DNA of 64,000 nt from Candidatus Galacturonatibacter soehngenii. GTDB lineage: Bacteria; Bacillota; Clostridia; Lachnospirales; Lachnospiraceae. The stretch spans positions 310,001 to 374,000 of the forward strand of contig NZ_WAGX01000004.1 in assembly GCF_008830185.1 (NCBI RefSeq). The letters are read 5' to 3'. Of this stretch, positions 8,310 to 17,597 are shown piece by piece (positions within the stretch are counted from its first letter, which is position 1; each line of letters starts with the position of its first letter). The position numbers and the translations under genes were made by a program. The notes beneath the pieces are model-generated. The model ran no database searches. It was not told the DNA's origin and was given only the letters and a program-made list of their open reading frames with translations.

Positions 8310-9950
8310 ATGATGAAATTGAATTGCAAAAAGAATTCCTATGATTTAATAGAACTGTTATTTCTTTTGTGTATTTTGGTTGGAATAATAATTCTTTGCG
8401 TAGTAAGCAGAAAAGATTCTTATGTGGATTCTTCTAAGTCTTTCTCGATAAACAGATATAGTGGATGGACTTTGGACAATAAAAAAGAATCCGTATTTTA
8501 TCACACATTGCCTTCTGATTTAAACATGCAGGCAATTCTTTTTCGTACCCCTTTTCAAAACGTGGAAGTATTTGTAGGAAGTCAGCTGATTTATTGTAGC
8601 AATTATGAAAGTCGAACAAGGTTTAACCAAAATTATGGTTATTACTATCATATTGTAAACCTAATGCCAGACTATGAGAGTAAAAAAATTACCATTCATT
8701 TAAAAGGTGAGTATGTCAATGCAAATGAAAGAAATCTTTTTGCATATATTGGACAACCCCAACAGCTTCTTTATTACATAGTAACTCAAAATATTTTCGA
8801 ACTTGTAATGGGTAGTTCTCTTTTTGTAATAGGAGTGTTACTTTTACTTATATCCATTTTATTTATTAAAAAAATACAGACAAAAATGTCTTTTCACGTT
8901 GGGATATGTGCGTTGCTATTTTCAACAGGATTGCTTCTTTCTACGGATATACTACAGTTAATTTATAATAAATCTATTGTGTTTGTTTCTTTGCAAGATG
9001 GAATAAGTGTATTGTTACCGATATCAGTGCTTCTTAATTTTCGAGAGTTATTTTTCTTGCAAAAAGATAGGGGACTAAAGATTCTTATTCGTATATGTAG
9101 TGTATCTTTCATCAGTCGTATTATGATACAATTGCTTCAGGCCAATGTAGCTTTATTTCCGTTTGAACGTCTGCTTTTTATAATGGGAGTGATTTATAGT
9201 TTTGTATTGATTGCTATCAAAAAGAGAGTGATTGCTCATAAGAATAGAATGATATTTGCTAAAGTAATATGTGTTTTCTTGTTATTAACGATACTATTGG
9301 ATTCTTTTTGTTATTTTAGCATGAGTCATAACGAGATTGCCAAATTTTCAAAGTACATTTATTGTCTGTATGTTTTTTCTATGCTTTATCAATACATACA
9401 AGAATATGTTGAAAAAACAAGAGGTTATACGGAGGTTAAAATGATGGCAAAGCTAGCATACAAAGACGTTATGACAGGACTTTATAATCGTACAGCGTAT
9501 ACAAAGGATATTGCAGAATATGAAAAGCTTATTTGCCTTGCCCCAAAGGAGTTAAATCTAATCTATGTTATTTTTGATTTGAATAATTTAAAGGAGATGA
9601 ATGACTCTCATGGACATGGTGTAGGCGATTATTATATCGTAACGACTGGACAAATTATTAAAAAAGCCTTTGAAAAAGTAGGAAAATGTTATAGAATAGG
9701 TGGAGATGAGTTTGCAGTAATTATGAAAGACAAAACAGTTCAAAATTATTGTGACGCCATTTTGTTACTTAAAAAGTTATTGAAAGCAGTAAATGAAACG
9801 AATGAATTTGAATTTTCATTGGCTTTTGGAGTAGCCGTGTATGAAGCGGGAAAATTTGCTTCGTTGAAAGAACTAATCGACAAAGCAGATAAGAACATGT
9901 ATGATAACAAGAATATTTATAAAGAAAGCAAATTATGTGATGTAATGTAG
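8310..9950 (+). CDS. Membrane-bound diguanylate cyclase (GGDEF)
   Basis: Predicted to make cyclic di-GMP from two GTP at the inner face of the membrane. An N-terminal helix is followed by an extracytoplasmic beta-rich region of about 125 residues, then a block of roughly seven membrane helices (about 160-370), resembling 7TM-DISM sensors. The C-terminal GGDEF domain has DVMTGLYNR and an intact RIGGDEFAV motif. No RxxD inhibitory site lies five residues before GGDEF, so the usual product feedback is probably absent. The start is uncertain: TTG 8304, GTG 8307, ATG 8310 and ATG 8313 are all in frame and no strong ribosome site decides. Confidence 0.85.
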   Translation: MMKLNCKKNSYDLIELLFLLCILVGIIILCVVSRKDSYVDSSKSFSINRYSGWTLDNKKESVFYHTLPSDLNMQAILFRTPFQNVEVFVGSQLIYCSNYESRTRFNQNYGYYYHIVNLMPDYESKKITIHLKGEYVNANERNLFAYIGQPQQLLYYIVTQNIFELVMGSSLFVIGVLLLLISILFIKKIQTKMSFHVGICALLFSTGLLLSTDILQLIYNKSIVFVSLQDGISVLLPISVLLNFRELFFLQKDRGLKILIRICSVSFISRIMIQLLQANVALFPFERLLFIMGVIYSFVLIAIKKRVIAHKNRMIFAKVICVFLLLTILLDSFCYFSMSHNEIAKFSKYIYCLYVFSMLYQYIQEYVEKTRGYTEVKMMAKLAYKDVMTGLYNRTAYTKDIAEYEKLICLAPKELNLIYVIFDLNNLKEMNDSHGHGVGDYYIVTTGQIIKKAFEKVGKCYRIGGDEFAVIMKDKTVQNYCDAILLLKKLLKAVNETNEFEFSLAFGVAVYEAGKFASLKELIDKADKNMYDNKNIYKESKLCDVM

Positions 9951-10006
9951 TGTTGAATTCTTGGTAAAATCACATACACGAAAGAAGAAGATAAGAAAGG
10001 AATTTT

Positions 10007-11866
10007 ATGAGAAAACAAGCATTAACCGATGAAATACTTCTTAGTATAGATAAACCAGCAAGGTATATTGGAAACGAGGTAAATAGTGTAAAAAAGGATT
10101 TAAAGGATATTGAAATTCGTTTTGCAATGTGTTTTCCAGATGTTTATGAAATTGGAATGTCTCATCTAGGAATTCAAATATTGTATGATATGTTCAATCG
10201 CATGGAAGATGTATATTGTGAGAGGGTTTATTCTCCATGGGTAGATTTAGATAAGATTATGAGAGAGAAGCAAATTCCTCTTTTCGCATTAGAATCGCAA
10301 GATCCAATTAAGGAATTTGATTTTTTAGGGATTACCATTCAATATGAAATGTGCTACACAAATATTTTACAAATATTAGATTTAGGTCAAATCCCACTTC
10401 TTGCAAAGGAGAGGGGGGAAGAATTCCCAATCGTGATTGGAGGAGGACCATGTACCTATAATCCAGAACCATTGGCGGATTTTTTTGATTTATTTTATAT
10501 TGGAGAAGGTGAAACCTCTTATTTTCCACTTTTAGAGGCATACAAAGAAAACAAGAAAAAGGGTGGAAGTAAGCTGGATTTCTTAAAAAAGGCGGCGCAG
10601 ATACCTGGAATATATGTACCGTCCTTTTATGAGGTGGACTATAAAGAAGATGGCACTATTTTAGAGTTTCGTCCAATCGTAGAAGAAGCACCAAAAAGTG
10701 TACGTAAAGAAATTGTTATGGATGTGACCGATACGTATTATCCAAGAAAGCCTGTAGTTCCATTTATTAAAGCAACACAAGATCGTGTTGTTCTAGAAAT
10801 CCAAAGAGGATGTATTAGAGGGTGTCGTTTTTGCCAAGCAGGAATGATATATCGTCCAGTACGTGAGAGAAGTCTAGAAATGCTAAAACAATGTGCCTAT
10901 GAAATGCTTCGTAATACAGGACATGAGGAAATCTCACTTAGTTCACTTAGTTCCAGTGATTATTCTCAGCTACAAGGTCTTGTTAATTTCTTGATTGAAG
11001 AGTTTAAAAATAAAGGAGTAAATATTTCCTTACCGTCTCTTCGAATCGATGAATTTTCACTTGAGGTTATGAGTAAAGTACAAGATGTAAGAAAAAGTAG
11101 TCTTACCTTTGCACCAGAAGCAGGAACACAAAGGCTTCGAGACGTTATGAATAAGGGCTTAACAGAAGAAATTATCATAGAAGGTGCTGGTAAAGCATTC
11201 GATAGTGGTTGGAATCGTGTAAAACTATATTTTATGCTTGGTCTTCCGACAGAGACAAAAGAAGATATGGTTGGGATTGCAGAGCTATCCGATAAAATTG
11301 CAAGAAGATATTATGAAATACCAAAAGACCAAAGAAATGGAAAAGTTCAAATTGTAGCAAGTACTTCCTTCTTTGTACCAAAGCCTTTCACACCATTTCA
11401 GTGGTCGCCGATGAGTACAAAAGAGCAATTTATTGAAAAGGCTAAGATTGTAAAAGAAGCAGTCAAAGCGCAATTGAATCAAAAAAGCATTAAATATAAT
11501 TGGCATGAAGCAGATTTGACCGTACTAGAAGGCGTCCTTGCAAGAGGAGATCGAAAAGTAGGAAAAGTTATTTTACAAGCATATCAAAACGGTTGTATTT
11601 ATGATTCATGGTCAGAAACGTTTGATTATGGAAAATGGATGGATGCATTTGAATCGACAGGTGTGGATATCGATTTTTATACGACAAGAGAACGAGATTT
11701 AGATGAAGTGTTCCCTTGGGATTTTATTGATACGGGCGTAACAAAAGAATTCTTAAAAAGAGAATGGAAAAATGCAATGGATGAAAAAGTAACAAAAAAT
11801 TGCCGCATGGGATGTTCTGGATGTGGGGCAACGATATTTAACGGAGGTGTTTGCTTTGAAAATTAG
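10007..11866 (+). CDS. TIGR03960-type B12-binding radical SAM protein
   Basis: A 619-residue radical SAM protein of the TIGR03960 family, whose reaction is unknown. The N-terminal region resembles a cobalamin-binding fold (IRFAMCFPDVYEIGMSHLG to about residue 175). The iron-sulfur motif CIRGCRFC gives Cys269, Cys273 and Cys276, and the SPAM-like barrel continues with LSSLSSSDY and FAPEAGTQRLR. The tail is cysteine-rich (CRMGCSGCG). Its stop overlaps the next gene by 11 bases, and the two are nearly always paired, so they very likely act together. The neighbouring rng and rplU suggest a role linked to RNA or ribosomes, but this is only context. Confidence 0.88.
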   Translation: MRKQALTDEILLSIDKPARYIGNEVNSVKKDLKDIEIRFAMCFPDVYEIGMSHLGIQILYDMFNRMEDVYCERVYSPWVDLDKIMREKQIPLFALESQDPIKEFDFLGITIQYEMCYTNILQILDLGQIPLLAKERGEEFPIVIGGGPCTYNPEPLADFFDLFYIGEGETSYFPLLEAYKENKKKGGSKLDFLKKAAQIPGIYVPSFYEVDYKEDGTILEFRPIVEEAPKSVRKEIVMDVTDTYYPRKPVVPFIKATQDRVVLEIQRGCIRGCRFCQAGMIYRPVRERSLEMLKQCAYEMLRNTGHEEISLSSLSSSDYSQLQGLVNFLIEEFKNKGVNISLPSLRIDEFSLEVMSKVQDVRKSSLTFAPEAGTQRLRDVMNKGLTEEIIIEGAGKAFDSGWNRVKLYFMLGLPTETKEDMVGIAELSDKIARRYYEIPKDQRNGKVQIVASTSFFVPKPFTPFQWSPMSTKEQFIEKAKIVKEAVKAQLNQKSIKYNWHEADLTVLEGVLARGDRKVGKVILQAYQNGCIYDSWSETFDYGKWMDAFESTGVDIDFYTTRERDLDEVFPWDFIDTGVTKEFLKREWKNAMDEKVTKNCRMGCSGCGATIFNGGVCFEN

Positions 11867-12560
11867 AATTAAGTTCCGCAAGAACGGGGTTATGAAGTTC
11901 GTTGGACATCTAGATGTAATGCGTTATTTTCAAAAAGCAATGCGTCGAGCAGATATCGATATTGCCTACTCAGGAGGATATAGCCCACATCAGGTCATGT
12001 CTTTTGCAGCTCCCCTTGGTGTTGGTATTACAAGTGATGCAGAATATATTGATATTGAGATTAATACGCCAATTACAACAAAAGATGCACTTAAGCAATT
12101 AAATGACACAATGGTAGAGGGAATGGAAGTAGTTGCTTTTAAGCAATTACCAGAAGAGAGTAAAATTGCTATGTCCATTGTGGATGCAGCGGATTATGAA
12201 GTCTGTTTTCGAGAAGGCTATGCACCAAGCGGGAATTGGGAAGAAAAAATCTCTTCTTTTTTTGCACAGGAAGAAATCGTAGTATGGAAAAAGACGAAAA
12301 AAAGTGAGAAAGAAGTAGACATCAAACCTTTGATTCATACGATTTCTACAAAAGATGGAAAAATCAGCATGCAGATTGCATCAGGAAGTGCCAATAATTT
12401 AAAGCCAGAACTTGTAATCGAAGCGTTTGCTAATTACATTGGCTTTGATTTGAAAGAATTTTCTTTACTGATACATCGTAAAGAACTGTATGCAAATATT
12501 GGTGATGAGAATCAAAAGGAACTAATTTCTTTAGAGAATATGGGTGAGGACATTGAATAA
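11856..12560 (+). CDS. TIGR03936/DUF2344 radical-SAM-linked protein
   Basis: The 234-residue partner of the preceding radical SAM protein, family TIGR03936 (DUF2344), function unknown. The family start KIRIKFRKNGVMKFVGHLD and the AGGYSPH-like SGGYSPHQVMSFA segment are clear. The start is TTG 11856, set by CGGAGGTG about nine bases upstream; a longer reading from an ATG at 11823 would run through the tail of the previous gene. It overlaps the previous gene by 11 bases and the next by 17, a tightly coupled operon. Confidence 0.85.
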   Translation: MKIRIKFRKNGVMKFVGHLDVMRYFQKAMRRADIDIAYSGGYSPHQVMSFAAPLGVGITSDAEYIDIEINTPITTKDALKQLNDTMVEGMEVVAFKQLPEESKIAMSIVDAADYEVCFREGYAPSGNWEEKISSFFAQEEIVVWKKTKKSEKEVDIKPLIHTISTKDGKISMQIASGSANNLKPELVIEAFANYIGFDLKEFSLLIHRKELYANIGDENQKELISLENMGEDIE

Positions 12561-13785
12561 AGTTGTTATTACCAAAATACCAACGCTTCCAGATTATATT
12601 GTTACAGCACAGTTTGAACATGATAAGCTTGTATTGTTAGACTGTGATAATCGTAAAGAAAAATCCATTTTAAATAATATCTATATTGGAAAAGTAAAAA
12701 ATCTGGTACCTAATATTGAGGCTGCATTTATTGAAATTGAAAAAGGATATGAGTGTTATTATTCTTTGACCGATAATAAAAATCCGATTTTTATCAATAA
12801 GAAAAATAATAATAAGATAACAATTGGCGATGAAATAATTGTACAGGTAGCAAAGGAAAATATAAAAACAAAGCAACCTGTACTTACTTCCAATATTACC
12901 TTGACAGGAAAATATGTAGTGGTGAGTGCGGGTGATAAAAAGCTTGGCATTTCAAATAAGCTCTCACTAAAAGAAAGACAGCGGGTTAAAGAGTTATTTG
13001 CAGAGCAATTGGATGGAGAATTTGGAATCATTGCCAGAACCAATATTAAAAATGCCGCAAAAGAAGATGTATTAAGAGAAGTCCAAAATCTAAAGAACAA
13101 GCTTGCACATTTGATTCATCACGCAAAACATCGTACCTGCTACAGCGTACTTTACGAGGGAGATGACAATTATATATCTATTTTAAAGGGGCTATATGAA
13201 GAAAGCTTGGAACAAATCGTAACCGATGAAAAAGAAATTTATCAAAACATCCATACCTACTTAACCAATCAGAACATGGACGTAAACCGCTATCTCTTGT
13301 TTTATGAAGATTCGTTATTACCTCTTTATAAATTAAAAAACTTAGAATCAGAAATTAAGAATGCCACACAAGAAAGAATATGGCTAAAGTCAGGTGCTTA
13401 TTTAGTGATTCAGCCTACAGAAGCATTTACGGTGGTTGATATTAATACGGGCAAATTTACAGGAAAGAAAAATACACAGGAAACCTTTTTAAAGATTAAT
13501 CTTGAAGCGGCTAAAGAAATTGCAAGGCAGCTTCGAATTCGAAATATTTCTGGAATTGTAGTAATTGATTTTATTGACTTAGAAAAAGTTGATGCCAAAA
13601 AGCAGCTGATGGAGGAATTTGATAAAATATTAAAAAAAGATCCAATTACGACGCATTTGGTAGGAATGAGTCAATTAAATCTAGTAGAACTTACGAGAAA
13701 AAAAGTGAGAAAATCACTTAGAGAACAAGTGATGGAGCCTTGTCGCTTGTGTCATGCAAGCGGATATATAAGCAAGAAAGAGTAA
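12544..13785 (+). CDS. rng: Ribonuclease E/G family protein
   Basis: An endoribonuclease of the RNase G type that matures or decays RNA. An S1-like RNA-binding segment lies near residues 35-120 (NIYIGKVKNLVPNIEAAFIE). The catalytic metal pair is Asp299 (VVDINTG) and Asp342 (VIDFID), and the zinc-link cysteines are Cys400 and Cys403 in CRLCHASG. The 413-residue length fits RNase G rather than the long RNase E. GTG 12544 is used, though TTG 12553 is also possible; both lie inside the previous gene's 3' end. The order radical SAM pair-rng-rplU is common in clostridia. Confidence 0.9.
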   Translation: MRTLNKVVITKIPTLPDYIVTAQFEHDKLVLLDCDNRKEKSILNNIYIGKVKNLVPNIEAAFIEIEKGYECYYSLTDNKNPIFINKKNNNKITIGDEIIVQVAKENIKTKQPVLTSNITLTGKYVVVSAGDKKLGISNKLSLKERQRVKELFAEQLDGEFGIIARTNIKNAAKEDVLREVQNLKNKLAHLIHHAKHRTCYSVLYEGDDNYISILKGLYEESLEQIVTDEKEIYQNIHTYLTNQNMDVNRYLLFYEDSLLPLYKLKNLESEIKNATQERIWLKSGAYLVIQPTEAFTVVDINTGKFTGKKNTQETFLKINLEAAKEIARQLRIRNISGIVVIDFIDLEKVDAKKQLMEEFDKILKKDPITTHLVGMSQLNLVELTRKKVRKSLREQVMEPCRLCHASGYISKKE

Positions 13786-13794
13786 GGAATTCAT

Positions 13795-14616
13795 ATGTTA
13801 AAAGTAGACTTGCATACGCATACACAAAGATCAGATAGTTCAAACACTGCCCAAGAAACGATACAACTAGCAATTGAAAATGGAATTGATGTAGTATCTT
13901 TTGTAGATCACGACACGATACCTGATGTAGAACAAGAAAAAGCATTAGTAAAAGCCTATCCCATTCAAATCATTTCTGGAATCGAATGTGAATGGGTGGA
14001 TTATCAGACAAATCAAGCCGCTCATATACTTGGGTATAACATAAAAGATTATTCCTATCTGGAAAGGCTTTGTGAAACCGTATTAGAGCAACGGGATGAA
14101 AATACAAGAAAGCAAATTAAAATTGTACAAGACTTAGGCTATGATATTACGGAAGAAGAAGTGCGGGCGGTTACGCAAGAACCCTGCTTGTATACGCAAA
14201 ATATATTACAAGTACTTTGGCAAAAAGGTATGATTACTGAAGTATTTGGAGAATTTAATAAAAAGGTTTTTAAAAAGGGTGGGATAGCCTACAAAACAAT
14301 AGAATATCACAGACCAGAAACATTGGTTTGCGCTATTGTAAAAGGTGGAGGTAATGCAGTACTTGCTCATCCAGGGCAGCAAAAAAACTTTTATCTAATT
14401 GAAGAACTGGTAAACTGCGGACTTTCAGGTATTGAATTGGTACATCCCTCCAATACATTGGAGGATCAAAAATTAATAAAACAGTATGCAAAAACCTATC
14501 AACTTTTCATGACAGGAGGAAGTGACTGTCATGGTATTTTATCAAATAGTGGTGGGAAAATTGGAGATTTTTATATAGAAACCCAGCAAATAGAAAATAT
14601 ATTTATAAAATATTGA
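13795..14616 (+). CDS. PHP-domain phosphoesterase (TrpH/YciV-like)
   Basis: A 273-residue PHP-family metal-dependent phosphoesterase. The metal-binding motifs are DLHTHTQRSD at the start, SFVDHDTI, GIECEW, AHPGQ and GGSDCHG. Closest in layout to the TrpH/YciV/RNase AM group, which hydrolyses nucleoside 3',5'-bisphosphates or trims RNA 5' ends; the exact substrate is not certain. It begins nine bases after rng and its stop codon lies within the -35 box of the rplU promoter. Confidence 0.82.
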   Translation: MLKVDLHTHTQRSDSSNTAQETIQLAIENGIDVVSFVDHDTIPDVEQEKALVKAYPIQIISGIECEWVDYQTNQAAHILGYNIKDYSYLERLCETVLEQRDENTRKQIKIVQDLGYDITEEEVRAVTQEPCLYTQNILQVLWQKGMITEVFGEFNKKVFKKGGIAYKTIEYHRPETLVCAIVKGGGNAVLAHPGQQKNFYLIEELVNCGLSGIELVHPSNTLEDQKLIKQYAKTYQLFMTGGSDCHGILSNSGGKIGDFYIETQQIENIFIKY

Positions 14617-14641
14617 CGTGACTTTATAATTATGCTATTAT
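14613..14641 (+). promoter_or_regulatory. Promoter of rplU-prp-rpmA
   Basis: TTGACG (14613-14618), 17 bp, TATTAT (14636-14641). The -35 box overlaps the stop of the PHP gene. Transcription should begin near 14648, exactly where the L21 leader starts. Confidence 0.8.
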
Positions 14642-14647
14642 ATACGA

Positions 14648-14706
14648 GTATGCCGCACAGCGAGGTCAAAGAAGTGCAAACTCACCGAAGCTGGCGAGTA
14701 ATGATA
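14648..14706 (+). ncRNA. Ribosomal protein L21 leader (autoregulatory RNA)
   Basis: The leader contains the conserved core GCCGCACAGCGAGG and a following stem CTCACC...GGCGAG, as in the Rfam L21_leader family found ahead of rplU-rpmA in Firmicutes. It is thought to bind L21 and repress the operon. The AGGAGG ribosome site for rplU follows at 14709. Confidence 0.75.
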
Positions 14707-14720
14707 ATAGGAGGTGCCAT

Positions 14721-15029
14721 ATGTACGCAATTATAGCAACAGGTGGTAAACAGTACAAAGTAGCCGAAGGCGATATCATTAGAGTTGAAAAACTTGGAGT
14801 AGAAGCTGGAGAAACTGTTACATTTGATCAGGTTCTTGCTGTAAACGACGGAAGCTTAAAAGTAGGAGAACCTACAGTAGCAAACGCAACTGTTACTGCA
14901 TCAGTAGTAAAAGAAGGTAAAGCGAAAAAGGTTATCGTTTACAAGTATAAGAGAAAATCAGGTTATCACAAGAAAAACGGTCATAGACAAGCGTTTACAC
15001 AAGTTAAGATCGAAAAAATTAATGCTTAA
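14721..15029 (+). CDS. rplU: 50S ribosomal protein L21
   Basis: A structural protein of the large subunit that contacts 23S rRNA and L20. The 102 residues start [14 protein letters not shown] and end with the signature [15 protein letters not shown], both diagnostic. TAGGAGGTG precedes ATG 14721. First gene of the rplU-prp-rpmA operon, downstream of the L21 leader. Confidence 0.98.
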   Translation: MYAIIATGGKQYKVAEGDIIRVEKLGVEAGETVTFDQVLAVNDGSLKVGEPTVANATVTASVVKEGKAKKVIVYKYKRKSGYHKKNGHRQAFTQVKIEKINA

Positions 15030-15052
15030 TTGGCAAAAACATAAGGTCGATT

Positions 15053-15382
15053 ATGATTCAGATTACATTTTATAAAAATTCAAATGGTGATTATATTGGT
15101 TTTAAGTCTTTAGGTCATGCAGGATATGCGGACAGAGGACATGATATTGTATGTGCAGCCGTGTCTGTACTTGTTATCAATACCATTAATTCTTTAGAAG
15201 CGTTTACTGAAGATAAGATAAAGATTAAATCAGATGAAAACAAAGGACTCATAGAGTTTCGTTTCACCAATCACATCAGTGAGAGAGGAACTTTACTTAT
15301 GGAATCCTTAGAACTTGGATTAAAAGGAATAAGACGGGATTATAACGACGGATATATTAGAATGAAACTCAAGGAGGTGTAG
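15053..15382 (+). CDS. prp: Ribosomal-processing cysteine protease Prp
   Basis: Prp removes the N-terminal extension of ribosomal protein L27 in Firmicutes. The 109-residue protein has the catalytic pair in GHAGYADRGHDIVCAA: His22 and Cys34, the same numbers as in the Staphylococcus enzyme. Its place between rplU and rpmA is the standard one, next to its substrate, four bases before the L27 start. Confidence 0.95.
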   Translation: MIQITFYKNSNGDYIGFKSLGHAGYADRGHDIVCAAVSVLVINTINSLEAFTEDKIKIKSDENKGLIEFRFTNHISERGTLLMESLELGLKGIRRDYNDGYIRMKLKEV

Positions 15383-15385
15383 GTC

Positions 15386-15676
15386 ATGATGAGAATGAAC
15401 CTTCAATTTTTCGCTCATAAAAAAGGTGTTGGTTCTACTAAGAATGGTAGAGATTCAGAATCTAAGAGATTAGGTGCTAAAAGAGCTGATGGTCAGTTCG
15501 TAAAAGCTGGAAATATTCTTTACAGACAACGTGGTACAAAGATTCATCCAGGTATCAACGTAGGACGTGGTGGAGATGATACTTTATTCGCTTTAGTGGA
15601 TGGTGTTGTTAGATTTGAAAGAAAAGGTAGAGATAAAAAACAAGTTTCTATCTATCCTGTAGCTAGTAACGAATAA
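15386..15676 (+). CDS. rpmA: 50S ribosomal protein L27 with cleavable leader
   Basis: L27 reaches the peptidyl-transferase centre with its N-terminus. This 96-residue protein begins with a short leader ending in LQFFA before HKKGVGST, the Prp cleavage context (cut after FFA). The body shows [13 protein letters not shown] and [19 protein letters not shown] precedes the paired ATG codons at 15386 and 15389; either may be used. Cleavage is inferred from the adjacent prp. Confidence 0.97.
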   Translation: MMRMNLQFFAHKKGVGSTKNGRDSESKRLGAKRADGQFVKAGNILYRQRGTKIHPGINVGRGGDDTLFALVDGVVRFERKGRDKKQVSIYPVASNE

Positions 15677-15693
15677 AAGTTCAGTAGAACCAT

Positions 15694-15757
15694 AAGCCGT
15701 TTTTATTCTCACAGATTAAGAGATAACTTTTATCGTGAGAATAAAGACGGCTTTTTT
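15694..15757 (+). terminator. Terminator after rpmA
   Basis: A long hairpin: AAGCCGTTTTTATTCTCAC pairs imperfectly with GTGAGAATAAAGACGGCTT around a ~25-base loop and ends in TTTTTT at 15752-15757. Confidence 0.85.
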
Positions 15758-15819
15758 GAGCAGAGTATAGAATAAAGATAAAATGTGTTTTTCTTAACAA
15801 CACTTTGTGACATTTGATG

Positions 15820-15873
15820 TTTCGTATTTCTTTCAAAAGTAGAGCGAAACTAAGATTTGAAACAAATACGAAA
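15820..15873 (+). other. 18-bp inverted repeat upstream of obg
   Basis: TTTCGTATTTCTTTCAAA (15820-15837) and TTTGAAACAAATACGAAA (15856-15873) pair at 17 of 18 positions around an 18-base loop. No T-run follows, so it is not a simple terminator. It sits in the 190-base gap between the rpmA terminator and obg and may be a leader structure or protein-binding site. No clear promoter could be placed in this gap. Confidence 0.55.
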
Positions 15874-15948
15874 ACTCAAATAAGTAATTTGGTAACATAT
15901 ATGAATTTACGATATTTAATAAATGTATAAAAAGAAAAAGGTGATAAA

Positions 15949-17232
15949 ATGTTTGCAGATAGAGCAAAAATATATATCCGCGCTGGTAAAGGTGGAGATG
16001 GACATGTAAGCTTTAGAAGAGAATTATTTGTACCAAATGGAGGACCAGATGGTGGAAACGGCGGAAAAGGCGGAGATGTAATCTTTGTTGTAGATGAAGG
16101 ATTAAATACATTGACAGATTTTCGTCATAAAAGAAAATATTGTGCTGCTGATGGAGAACAGGGCGGAAAAAAGAAATGTCATGGAGCAAATGGACAAGAT
16201 ATTATCATAAAAGTACCAGCTGGTACAGTCATAAAAGAGGCAGAATCAGGTAAAGTAATTGCAGATATGTCAGGTGACAATGTTAGAGAAACTATATTAA
16301 AAGGTGGAAAAGGTGGTCTTGGTAATATGAACTTTGCGACCGCTACCATGCAGGCTCCTAAGTATGCTCAACCTGGACAGCCAGCAAAAGAACTGCATGT
16401 TACATTGGAACTAAAGGTGATTGCAGATGTAGGTTTAGTAGGTTTTCCTAATGTTGGGAAATCAACCTTATTATCAAGAGTAACCAATGCAAAACCAAAG
16501 ATTGCTAATTATCATTTTACAACTTTAAATCCGAATCTTGGAGTAGTTGATTTGGATGATCAAAAAGGCTTTGTAATCGCAGATATCCCAGGGTTAATTG
16601 AAGGTGCTTCAGAAGGTATTGGGCTTGGACATGAATTCTTAAGACACATTGAACGTACAAAGGTAATCATTCATATGGTGGATGCTGCATCAACAGAAGG
16701 TAGAGATCCAATACAAGATATCTATACCATTAATCAAGAATTATCAAGTTATAATGAGCAGATAGCAAAAAGACCTCAAGTGATTGCAGCAAATAAGATT
16801 GATGCCATTTTTGAAGGTGATGAAGATCCTATACAAAAGATTCGAGATGAATTTGAACCACAGGGAATCAAAGTTTTTGCCATTTCAGCAGTAAGTGGAA
16901 AAGGATTGAAGGAATTACTATACTATGTAAATGAATTGCTAGAAGGGCTAGACCCTGAACCAATCGTATTTGAAAAAGAGTTCTTTGAAGACGAAATACC
17001 TATGATAGATGAACCTTATACGATTGAAGTAGACGAAAACGGTGTATATGTAGTAGAAGGACCAAAGATAGATAAAATGTTAGGTTATACGAACTTAGAA
17101 TCCGAAAAGGGATTTGCCTTTTTCCAACGTTTCTTAAAGGATAGTGGAATCCTTGAGGAACTAGAACAGGCTGGCATCCAAGAAGGTGATACAGTTCGCA
17201 TGTATGGACTTGAATTTGACTATTATAAATAA
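15949..17232 (+). CDS. obg: GTPase Obg (CgtA)
   Basis: An essential ribosome-associated GTPase for 50S assembly and stress responses. The 427-residue protein has the glycine-rich Obg fold (about 1-158), the G domain with GFPNVGKST (G1), DIPGLIEGA (G3), NKID (G4) and SAVSG (G5), and the C-terminal OCT domain (about 345-427) found in Firmicutes. AAAGGTG precedes ATG 15949. First gene of an obg-yhbY-nadD-yqeK-rsfS group. Confidence 0.97.
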   Translation: MFADRAKIYIRAGKGGDGHVSFRRELFVPNGGPDGGNGGKGGDVIFVVDEGLNTLTDFRHKRKYCAADGEQGGKKKCHGANGQDIIIKVPAGTVIKEAESGKVIADMSGDNVRETILKGGKGGLGNMNFATATMQAPKYAQPGQPAKELHVTLELKVIADVGLVGFPNVGKSTLLSRVTNAKPKIANYHFTTLNPNLGVVDLDDQKGFVIADIPGLIEGASEGIGLGHEFLRHIERTKVIIHMVDAASTEGRDPIQDIYTINQELSSYNEQIAKRPQVIAANKIDAIFEGDEDPIQKIRDEFEPQGIKVFAISAVSGKGLKELLYYVNELLEGLDPEPIVFEKEFFEDEIPMIDEPYTIEVDENGVYVVEGPKIDKMLGYTNLESEKGFAFFQRFLKDSGILEELEQAGIQEGDTVRMYGLEFDYYK

Positions 17233-17274
17233 ATAAAACGTATGGTAAGTAATATTAGGAGGATTTCAAAATTT

Positions 17275-17574
17275 ATGACAAGCAAACAAAGAGCATATTT
17301 AAAGAGTCTTGCAAGTGTTTTAGACCCAATATTTCATGTTGGAAAAGCAAGTGTGACTCCAGAAGTAACGGCTGCGATTGGTGAGGCACTTGAAGCGAGA
17401 GAGATGATTAAAATTAGTGTGTTAAATAACTGTGCAGATGATCCAAAAGAAATCGCACAGATGATTGCAGAAAGAACCAGATCACAAGTAGTGCAGGTAA
17501 TCGGTAAAAAAATTGTTTTATACAAGCCTGCAAAAGAAAAAGAAAAGCAAAAAATTGTACTGCCAAATAAATAA
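17275..17574 (+). CDS. yhbY: YhbY-family RNA-binding protein (CRM domain)
   Basis: A single CRS1-YhbY (CRM) domain protein of 99 residues that associates with pre-50S particles. The core shows HVGKASVTPEV and the basic segment MIAERTRSQVVQVIGKKIVLYK. The start was set at ATG 17275 because AGGAGGA lies at 17257-17263 and SKQRAYLKSLA is the usual beginning; an ATG 33 bases earlier precedes that ribosome site. Placement after obg is typical. Confidence 0.9.
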   Translation: MTSKQRAYLKSLASVLDPIFHVGKASVTPEVTAAIGEALEAREMIKISVLNNCADDPKEIAQMIAERTRSQVVQVIGKKIVLYKPAKEKEKQKIVLPNK

Positions 17575-17597
17575 AACATTTATTAGGAGATGATTCC

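Noticed and set aside
10007-12560. Radical SAM pair as part of a peptide-modification cluster
   Set aside because: No precursor peptide or export gene nearby; the pair is a known conserved neighbour of rng-rplU in clostridia.
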